Positions 61,001 to 64,000 of a DNA stretch of 64,000 bases are shown here, piece by piece. The DNA is taken from contig JAIGNY010002056.1 in NCBI GenBank assembly GCA_020152595.1, positions 736,001-800,000 of the forward strand, in the 5' to 3' direction. Every line of letters starts with the position of its first letter. Position 1 is the first letter of the stretch. The notes beneath the pieces were generated by a model. That model was given only the letters and a program-made list of their open reading frames with translations, did not search any database and had not been told where the DNA came from. The translations under genes and the position numbers were made by a program. The stretch comes from Chiridota heheva. Taxonomy: Eukaryota; Echinodermata; Holothuroidea; Apodida; Chiridotidae.

Positions 61001-63127
61001 GAACACTTTGTGCGTAAAAGACATCTGAATTACGGAAGAAATGACATTCTGACCACTTTGTACTTCCCTCACTTTTGGAAACACGTACACAATTAGTGCG
61101 CATATCACCTGAGCGCGCGTATCACCCGAGTGCGCTGGCAACTGCTATTTTGAAAATGTTTGTCAGCAAATGGGCACAGTGTTCGATTTAATGCTACACC
61201 CACGTTGACTTCACTGATGCTCTATTGTTTAAGAACTTTTCAATTGATTAGATATATCCACCCAAGGCGCTGTTTAAAAAATAAGTCAGTAGCAAAGGCT
61301 CTCGTACAAAACGCAACTTTTCACAGGTTTCTTCAATAAACCCATGGCCAAAATGTAAGTGAACGGCTCAATAGCATTATGGAATATATAGATTATTTAG
61401 TATTGCGTAAAAGTTTTCCATGATGATAAAAGATATTGTCAAAAGTTGACCTGAGCTCAAGGCGAAAAGGCCTAGTTATTCTAGCGCATAGATGAAATCC
61501 ATCTACGCTTCTATAATAAGCCAATGCAGCAGTTTCAACGTTATAAAGTACATAGCGTTTTCTGACTGTATAGCAGCCATGTAGTGGCTATTGTGTATAC
61601 TACAGTCAGATGTTATCTGACTACAACATGATGGGCTTTGAATCTCCATCATACCCTCAGTCAGTGGGACAAAACAGTAACGATTGTCAGTGACTGAAAT
61701 ATAGGACAGATATTTAAAGGAATATTCCCATGTTTTTTCATAATCTTTCAAAGAAAGAGAAAGATTTTAGAAACAATTTCGCACAAAAATCATGTTGATA
61801 TGTTAGTTGATGTATTTCATTCAAATCCATCATCCTTTTTTATTAGTAAAACCTGCTAGAAAAATAAATTGATCAAAGTTAGGTTGTTTGTATACATTGC
61901 CAAATATACCCCACTTCAATGACATCTGGAAAATTGTTTCTAATCATACAGAAACGACCAATTAACGTTCAAAGAAATACATAAACAATTGCAATGGAAT
62001 TGCCTCTATGACATCAAACATAAATTCATCAAAACTGTACCAAAATCCATATCTCCTAAACGGAATATGATATCAACTGGATTTTTGTACCAAATTGCTT
62101 CTAAAACTATGAGAATTGCATTAAAGATTATGAGTGGTATTGTCTGTCGTACGTCATAAGATTCACATTTGTCACAAAATTTGTGTACAACACAAGTTTC
62201 ATCACATACGTCACCACTTCTTCAAACTAATAAACCACAACTCAGAAATTACTTTTGTGTACTTTAAAGGTTACTCTGTTCAGAATTTTAAGTTCTTTCT
62301 GGTCAATTAGGGTGTTTCAGCTGACATCATGAGGTCACATGACTTTGTTTACATCGCCATTTTGTCGGTCAAAAACACTGTCATCTGCTGTACACTAAAT
62401 TAGACTTACATACCTGCATACATTTGCATGTTATGAAATAAGATTATTTTTGTAAGATGATTATACCGGAACATTGCTATGCCATTGGTTGCACTGATAT
62501 ATGTGTGCGGGGAATAAGAAGACATTTTCTCGATTTCCATCTGATCCTGATGGACGTTCGAAATGTGTTTCTGCTGTACGACGTAGCAGCTTTCAACCTA
62601 CGGCTCATATGATTTGCCAGCAAGCACTTGTAGGCTTTGTCTGAGTATAACGAACATTCAGTCGGCATTACCGTTAAAGTTACTCTTCATATAACCGGTA
62701 AGTATATAAAGCTTAACAAAAATATGAAGTTGAATCAGAAGCAAAGAAAAAAAAAAGTAATAAAATTCGCTAAACTAGTACTGGTAGTATATTTGTTGTA
62801 CATGTGATGTGACTGAGCTGTGTGAAGACACGTGAAACATAACCAAGCCGCTGCCCTGCAAAATGGTGTCCATTTGAGTTAAAGTCACGTGATAAAATCC
62901 CTCTATATGAAATAGCTACTTGTCCATATATAGTAGGTTATTGGGGGTTTTTTTTAGACTGAAGTATATTGTGCCTATTTGAGCTGGATTGCTTCCCTAT
63001 TTCACAGCAAGCTGTATCTTTTGATAAATTTATTATTTGATTTCCTAAATAATTTTCTTTTTATTTTGTTTCAGGAGGTTATCATTGATGAATTAGATCT
63101 GGAAAATTTCAAGATAGTGTCCAGAGG
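33798..63127 (+). CDS. ZBTB8OS: Archease, RTCB tRNA-ligase activator, 3'-partial, 7 exons seen
   Basis: Coding exons: 33798-34020, 46462-46486, 47832-47842, 50480-50511, 53204-53282, 55879-55961 and 63075-63127. All have GT-AG ends and consistent phases, giving 168 codons plus two bases. Residues 1-70 are an acidic, probably disordered extension (rich in E, D and T). The archease fold starts at KYEYLDHTADVQLHSWGDT, and the DHTAD motif bears a conserved metal-binding Asp. It continues with SFEQVALAMFDYIT, LSSLLYHFLDEWLFLFSAD, FFIPR, and the last visible part EVIIDELDLENFKIVSRG. The expected SIGWGEE-like strand and C-terminus lie beyond 64000. Known role: archease restores guanylylation and multiple turnover of the RTCB ligase in tRNA and XBP1 splicing. 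Exons 2-4 are exceptionally short and introns are repeat-filled. The start is the first ATG of the exon; the weaker upstream TTG is not needed. Confidence 0.92.
34219..34420 (+). repeat. 15-bp minisatellite CGTAAAACGAAGACC
   Basis: Thirteen almost identical 15-bp units in archease intron 1, preceded by TTTTTTGGGTGACAGTAAAA. The length is a multiple of 3, so it stays open as KTKTR or KRRPV repeats on + and FTGLR or FVLRV on -, but there is no gene context. An inverted short copy lies at 41262-41345. Confidence 0.93.
34906..36397. mobile_element. Palindromic LTR structure (Ty3/gypsy, CsRn1-like) flanked by GATC
   Basis: The right arm, read on the minus strand, is an LTR-like unit 36393 to 35368 starting TGTAGCGGTTTGG and ending CCCCACA. 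It is followed after one base by a primer-binding site for tRNA-Trp. The left arm, 34910-35250, is a + strand copy starting TGTAGCCGTTTGG and ending CCCCACA, shorter by an internal deletion. The first about 330 bp of the arms match in inverted orientation. GATC flanks both outer ends (34906-34909 and 36394-36397). No gag or pol was found between them. Confidence 0.65.
35348..35366 (-). other. Primer-binding site complementary to tRNA-Trp
   Basis: The + strand reads AATCACGTCGGGGTCACCA, equal to the 3' end of eukaryotic tRNA-Trp with CCA. The minus strand is therefore the PBS, one base after the LTR end. tRNA-Trp priming is known for the CsRn1 lineage of Ty3/gypsy elements. Confidence 0.75.
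36420..37180. other. Archease intron 1, no gene recognised
   Basis: AT-rich with a C tract at 36534-36555. No coding or RNA gene signal is seen. Confidence 0.45.
37190..37290 (+). repeat. Duplicated segment, copy 1 (copy 2 at 38165-38265)
   Basis: GCATTTCACACGACTGCACG, then TTCAACAGAGATTTTGGCTC and GAACCCAAAAT. The same order is repeated at 38165-38265, 975 bp downstream. Confidence 0.8.
37430..37640. repeat. Degenerate AAATTGAAGGAAATTTCC minisatellite
   Basis: Units of about 18-20 bp. It is the reverse complement of the word family seen at 6105-6305 and 38690-40570. Confidence 0.7.
38165..38265 (+). repeat. Duplicated segment, copy 2
   Basis: GCATTTCACACAATTGCACA, TTCAACAGAGATTTTGGCTC and GAACCCAAAAT match copy 1 at 37190-37290. 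Confidence 0.8.
38690..40570. repeat. Long degenerate AATTTTCTTCAATTTTTGG minisatellite
   Basis: Nearly 1.9 kb of imperfect units of about 18-21 bp (TTTCCTTCATTTTGGGG, AATTTTCTTCAATTTTTGG). It includes an embedded non-repeat segment with TGTTCTCCTGATCAGGAG (38790) and its inverted counterpart CCTGATTGG ... CTCCGATCAGG (38968-39005). Phe-rich ORFs are artefacts. Confidence 0.8.
40945..41165 (-). repeat. Dispersed repeat with CATACTGCAGGTAT sub-repeats, copy 2 (inverted)
   Basis: The reverse complement matches 29935-30135: GTGTGCTGCCCACCAACC, ATACCCGCAGTATGA, TACCTGCAGTATGA and the AAAACCTCATTTTTTGGGAC end. Confidence 0.75.
41262..41345 (-). repeat. 15-bp minisatellite, short inverted copy
   Basis: Three units of GGTCTTCGTTTTACA run into GTCACCCAACTTTTTTGG. 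This is the reverse complement of the 34205-34420 locus including its flank, so both loci come from the same dispersed sequence. Confidence 0.85.
41350..43310. other. Archease intron 1, no gene recognised
   Basis: AT-rich unique-looking sequence; no conserved protein, RNA gene or tandem repeat is seen. Confidence 0.45.
43314..43778. mobile_element. Non-autonomous hAT element, CAGCGATTCTTA family
   Basis: Element 43322-43770 (449 bp) starts CAGCGATTCTTA and ends TAAGAACCCTTG. Flanks CTCTAGAC (43314-43321) and CTCTTGAC (43771-43778) form an 8-bp duplication with one mismatch. Inside the ends are CTGTGGGCCAAATCTGGCC-like words typical of hAT elements. There is no transposase. Confidence 0.82.
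43780..45255. other. Archease intron 1, no gene recognised
   Basis: AT-rich. 44310-44400 and 44605-44690 are imperfect copies of each other (AATGAGCAA ... TTTTGCATCATACT ... TTATTG). No exon is seen. Confidence 0.5.
45257..45566. mobile_element. Non-autonomous hAT element, CAGTGTTCACA family, copy 1
   Basis: Element 45265-45558 (294 bp) starts CAGTATTAACACTAAGG and ends CCTTAATGTGAACACTG. Flanks CAAATCAC and AAAATCAC are an 8-bp duplication with one mismatch. It shares ends and a GGGAATCCCGC-like motif with 55065-55483. Confidence 0.85.
45681..46249. mobile_element. Foldback element MITE-1, full copy
   Basis: Left end TCAAAGGATTAGTTCAC and right end CTAATCCTTTAA (TTAA 46246-46249), about 560 bp inside. 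Inverted arms as in 26334-26902. An extra right-arm copy follows at 46250-46345. Archease exon 2 lies only about 210 bp further on. Confidence 0.85.
46250..46345 (+). mobile_element. Extra MITE-1 right arm
   Basis: ATAAGATTTTTGAATGCTTT, CATTTTGTTTCTTTTGAAGT and ATAAGATGGACTT in direct tandem with the right arm of the preceding copy. Confidence 0.75.
46462..46486 (+). CDS. ZBTB8OS: Archease coding exon 2 (25 nt)
   Basis: Acceptor TGTATTCCACAG and donor GTGAGT. With the base carried from exon 1 it encodes Y-LDHTADV plus two bases, the archease signature. Confidence 0.9.
46695..46970 (+). repeat. Dispersed repeat, copy A (copy B at 50895-51200)
   Basis: GCCCCTCATGAGAAAAAAAA, TTATAACTTAATAATCTT, AACCTCATAAATGAAATACC, TGATAGCATAGTAAG and ATAGTTTCATTCTAAGGTAT occur in the same order in copy B. 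In copy A the end is expanded into a 22-bp minisatellite. Confidence 0.85.
46971..47493. repeat. 22-bp minisatellite AATGTGCCCCTCAACAAGTC
   Basis: About 24 units of 22 bp with very little divergence, in archease intron 2. The founder is the end of the dispersed repeat; copy B has a single ATTAAAGTGCCGTCTCAACA at this place. Confidence 0.95.
47500..49190. other. Archease introns 2-3, mostly unrecognised
   Basis: Apart from exon 3 (47832-47842) I see only AT-rich sequence and a C tract near 47966-47977. Confidence 0.45.
47832..47842 (+). CDS. ZBTB8OS: Archease coding exon 3, an 11-nt microexon
   Basis: Exon ATTACATTCAT after the strong acceptor TTCTTTTCTTTTCAG and before donor GTATCC. With CA from exon 2 and GG from exon 4 it encodes Q-LHS-W exactly where archease proteins have VQLHxWGD. 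Skipping it would shift the frame. It is inferred from fit to the family, not from transcript data. Confidence 0.82.
49195..49325 (+). mobile_element. LINE 3' end copy with CAAA tail
   Basis: CTACCTCTGGAATTATCTAA, CTCAGGCACAATTTGACCCT, GTGCTGTTAAGCCCTCATCA and CAAACAAACAAAC match the 3' end of the LINE at 18245-19725. Confidence 0.8.
49593..50415. repeat. 55-bp minisatellite next to a small exon
   Basis: About 15 units with landmark GCATACTCTTATCCAGTAG (49651, 49706 and so on) and CCCACCACTGGTCATTTC. It ends about 65 bp before the 32-nt archease exon 4. Confidence 0.93.
50480..50511 (+). CDS. ZBTB8OS: Archease coding exon 4 (32 nt)
   Basis: Acceptor CACATGCAG and donor CAG|GTAAGG. Encodes (W)GDTLKESFEQ with the base carried from exon 3. 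The polypyrimidine tract is poor. Confidence 0.88.
50667..50893 (+). mobile_element. MITE-1 left half
   Basis: AAGGATTAGCTCAGTGGTCA, AAACAAAATGGTGAAGAA, AGCTCTGTCTTATCTGTG and TTCTTAACAATTGCTAATG. It joins directly to copy B of the dispersed repeat. Confidence 0.8.
50895..51200 (+). repeat. Dispersed repeat, copy B
   Basis: Same blocks as 46695-46970 (GCCCCTCATCAGAAAAAAAA, AACCTCATAAATGAAATACC, GAATGGTCCTTATC) without the 22-bp expansion. Confidence 0.85.
51210..51720. other. Archease intron 4, nothing recognised
   Basis: No exon, RNA gene or clear repeat is seen. Confidence 0.4.
51730..52100. repeat. AAATGAAGGAAAATTTTCC minisatellite with GC-rich head
   Basis: A G-rich head with CCTTCCAGGCATGCTTTTTC and TTAGGAGGTAGAATTTG precedes degenerate AAATGAAGAAAATTTTCC units. 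A similar head (CCTTCCAAGTTGCATGCTTC, GGGAGGTAAAATTGG) is at 27280-27320, which suggests one dispersed element family with a minisatellite tail. Confidence 0.6.
52100..53200. other. Archease intron 4, local duplication only
   Basis: 52775-52860 and 52985-53070 are imperfect repeats (GGTATTCATGGTATTAATAAGGCC-like). No exon is seen. Confidence 0.5.
53204..53282 (+). CDS. ZBTB8OS: Archease coding exon 5
   Basis: Acceptor TTTCCTACAG and donor AAG|GTAAGG. Encodes VALAMFDYITNVELVDK then VTTEVVEAE plus one base. Confidence 0.92.
53340..55000 (-). mobile_element. L2-like LINE, 3' part, interrupted by an insertion
   Basis: Minus-strand order: SESLCMN then GIPQRSVAGPIT (about 54985-54880), the insertion, then VYAALIEDIIRAYGLSCAIY with TDDSQLYITMKP (YxDD box as YTDD, 54400-54260), degraded sequence, LQRIQNPAACLI (about 53900), LVLTYKALNQMAP, SRTSTYGNRAFAVAAPHLWN and FKTKLKNHF (stop near 53519). 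The 3' UTR ends with an (ATT)n microsatellite at 53342-53393, as in L2 elements. Stops and frameshifts mean it is inactive. Confidence 0.85.
54404..54870. mobile_element. Insertion within the L2-like LINE
   Basis: Begins CTCTGAGTTTG and ends TAACTCAGAG, a 9-bp terminal inverted repeat CTCTGAGTT. It splits the RT between GPIT and the VYAALIED segment. I found no clear target duplication, so the exact ends are uncertain. The type is unknown. Confidence 0.5.
55057..55491. mobile_element. Non-autonomous hAT element with perfect 8-bp target duplication, copy 2
   Basis: CACTTTAC at 55057-55064 and 55484-55491 flanks a 419-bp element starting CAGTGTTCACACTAAGG and ending CCTTAATGTGAACACTG. The centre is a tandem array of about nine 21-bp units GGCTGGAAAATGCCCAAATT (55190-55375). 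It is the same family as 45265-45558. Confidence 0.93.
55879..55961 (+). CDS. ZBTB8OS: Archease coding exon 6
   Basis: Acceptor TTCTTTCTCTCAG and donor AGG|GTAAGT. Encodes (G)SDLSSLLYHFLDEWLFLF then SADPFFIPR, the most conserved part of archease. Confidence 0.95.
56196..56460 (+). mobile_element. SINE family A, copy 3
   Basis: AACTGTGGTGTAGCGGTTAT (A-box), CTGGGTTCAAGCCTGGG (B-box), AACTGGTTATCAAGGGCCG, GACGACCCCATCATTGTAAT and a GTGTGTTTACTCATCG 3' end. It is in the opposite orientation to the other two copies. No certain target duplication was found. Confidence 0.85.
56470..57950. other. Archease intron 6, no gene recognised
   Basis: AT-rich, no clear repeats or exons. Confidence 0.4.
57960..58090 (+). 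repeat. Dispersed repeat pair, copy 1 (copy 2 at 60415-60580)
   Basis: CCAGGACCAA, GTAGTACAATG, AATTGCTTGTGGTTTTCA and GGGTCTGACTGT occur in the same order in both copies. Confidence 0.7.
58581..58798 (-). mobile_element. SINE family B (tRNA-derived) with 9-bp target duplication
   Basis: AATTAGCAT at 58581-58589 and 58790-58798 flanks the element. On the minus strand: CTCTGTGGTGTTGTGGTTAG (A-box region), GGGTCAAATCCCGG (B-box), a body with AACTGGTTATCTAAGGCCG shared with SINE A, GAGACGTTAAACCTTG and an (ATGCT)n tail. Confidence 0.88.
58800..60170. other. Archease intron 6, no gene recognised
   Basis: Includes an A tract (59267-59279) and (CA)n at 59384-59396. No exon is seen. Confidence 0.4.
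60178..60408. repeat. 40-bp minisatellite
   Basis: Five to six units with words AACCACACAATAAG, ACTTCATCCATTAAA and ATAACCACTC. A single founder-like copy is at 59770-59812. Confidence 0.9.
60415..60580 (+). repeat. Dispersed repeat pair, copy 2
   Basis: CAGGACCAACAGGAG, GTAGTACAATGG, AATTGCTTATAGTTTTCA and GGGTCTGACTGT match 57960-58090. Confidence 0.7.
60585..61700. other. Archease intron 6, no gene recognised
   Basis: No coding, RNA or repeat signal beyond short GC-rich words near 61100-61135. Confidence 0.4.
61714..62140. mobile_element. MITE-2-like foldback element, right end degraded
   Basis: Left TTAAAGGAATATTCCCATG (same tip as 24021-24620) and GATTTTAGAAACAATTTCGC. The right side has CCAAATTGCTTCTAAAACTA and AAAGATTATGAG, the inverted arm. 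The right TTAA tip is not recognisable. Confidence 0.6.
62462..62660 (+). pseudogene. THAP-domain fragment with frameshift
   Basis: Frame 1 reads HCYAIGCTD (C-x4-C of the zinc site) then GIRRH. After a one-base shift the next frame reads FSRFPSDPDGRSK, SAVRRSSFQPT and ICQQAL, matching the THAP pattern FHxFPxD...R...W...RR..F.PT...ICxxHF. The invariant Trp is Cys here, and the final His of CxxH is lost. THAP domains occur in P-element-type transposases and host genes. A strong donor-like CGGTAAGTAT follows at 62697. It is probably a transposon-derived relic. Confidence 0.6.
62710..63074. other. End of archease intron 6
   Basis: AT-rich. It ends in the acceptor tract TTTTATTTTGTTTCAG before exon 7. 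Confidence 0.5.
63075..63127 (+). CDS. ZBTB8OS: Archease coding exon 7
   Basis: Acceptor TTTTGTTTCAG and donor GG|GTAAAG. Encodes EVIIDELDLENFKIVSR plus two bases. The remaining conserved part of archease is not in the window. Confidence 0.9.
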
Positions 63128-64000
63128 GTAAAGTCTTTTCGAATTTATCACCATCTTCCCAACAACAATGGCCAAATGCCATCTTTATTCGAGGTTATGA
63201 TTTCACCTGCATTTGTCAGTTTGTTTGTCATCAATGTACTGTATCTTAAGAACTGTGATGATTGAATTTTGATTAAAATTGGTGTGTGGTTTTGTAACTG
63301 CCTAAAGAAAGAAGTGCTTAAGATATGGGACATATTGGAACATGGTGCAGAAATTGAGGGGTGGGATGTTTTAGGGTGAGATCTGTCAAGACTTACCGAA
63401 AATTTCCAAGGGAATGCGCAGCACAATGAAATCATGCTCTGAAAGGAATCCCAAACAATCAGTTTTCTGGACTCAAAGTAAACCAAATCAAGTGGTTTCT
63501 TGTATCAAAGAAAAAAGTATTTTTGCATGAAAGGAAAATGATGGAATATGATTCTCGCCTGAATGGAAGTCAAACAATGAATGCATAGCCTGAATAAAAC
63601 TGGAAGCATTGATATAACCTGGGAACAAACAAATCATAAGGTAGATCCTAAAGTGTTAAAAATGCAGGTGACAATGCCGATCAAAAGTGAGAAAGAGATT
63701 ATTTGGGGATATAATAATATATACCTAGGCTTTCTGAAGTAGATTATTTGGGGGAAATGAGTAGTGGTGGAGGTATGTGCTAAATAGAGTTCTAAATTCT
63801 AGTTACCATTCGTTATGGTGCTGTTGTCAGACTTGTTTATGTTATATGAAAGAGGCTAAATTTATGTCTGGTTCAGTTTAGGTGATATCAAGTTTTCAAG
63901 ATGTCATTGTTTGAATATGACTGGTGTGTTAAATCTACTGCAGACAATGATGTCATGCACTCACTGCCCTTTAAAGTGTTCAGTGAAGTGTTTTGTTTGG
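63128..64000. other. Archease intron 7 (window edge)
   Basis: No further archease exon (SIGWGEE-like) is visible up to 64000. 63830-63940 has MITE-1-like words (TTATATGAAAGAGG, ATGACTGGTGTGTTAAATCT), probably a degraded copy. Confidence 0.5.

Overview
This is a stretch of animal nuclear DNA: AT-rich, with GT-AG introns, two split protein-coding genes on the + strand, and very many retrotransposons, SINEs, foldback elements and minisatellites. I could find no bacterial-style operon, CRISPR array, rRNA or functional tRNA. The proteins are clearly metazoan. The repeat style (tRNA-derived SINEs, CR1/L2-type LINEs, hAT-like and TTAA-flanked foldback elements, frequent 'acatgta' strings) suggests a marine invertebrate, perhaps an echinoderm or another invertebrate deuterostome. 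The species cannot be fixed from this window.

Gene 1 (3262-25011) is a complete LACTB2 orthologue, the metallo-beta-lactamase-fold endoribonuclease. It has seven exons, 288 codons and all zinc ligands intact. Gene 2 (33798 to beyond the right edge) is archease (ZBTB8OS), the activator of the RNA ligase RTCB. Seven coding exons are visible and the last one or more lie outside the window. Exons 2-4 of archease are only 25, 11 and 32 nt long. Both genes act in RNA metabolism and lie in the same direction about 8.8 kb apart.

Layout: 1-1.6 kb, a pyrimidine-rich nested minisatellite. 3.3-25 kb, LACTB2, whose 9.1-kb intron 4 is mostly tandem repeats: a 44-bp satellite of alternating CCAAT and ATTGG boxes, then a minus-strand LINE in which two pieces of the reverse-transcriptase gene have been amplified into 95-bp and 56-bp arrays. 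Introns 5 and 6 hold a GGCATGTGGGACA minisatellite interrupted by a hAT-like element and a LINE. 25-33.8 kb, intergenic repeats, ending with a SINE about 200 bp upstream of archease. 33.8-64 kb, archease, whose introns hold a palindromic LTR structure with a tRNA-Trp primer-binding site, three hAT-like elements, foldback elements, several minisatellites, an L2-like LINE, two SINE families and a broken THAP-domain fragment.

The most unusual feature is the LINE at about 9.2-15.1 kb, where satellite arrays were born inside the element's own coding sequence. The second is the run of three very small exons in archease.
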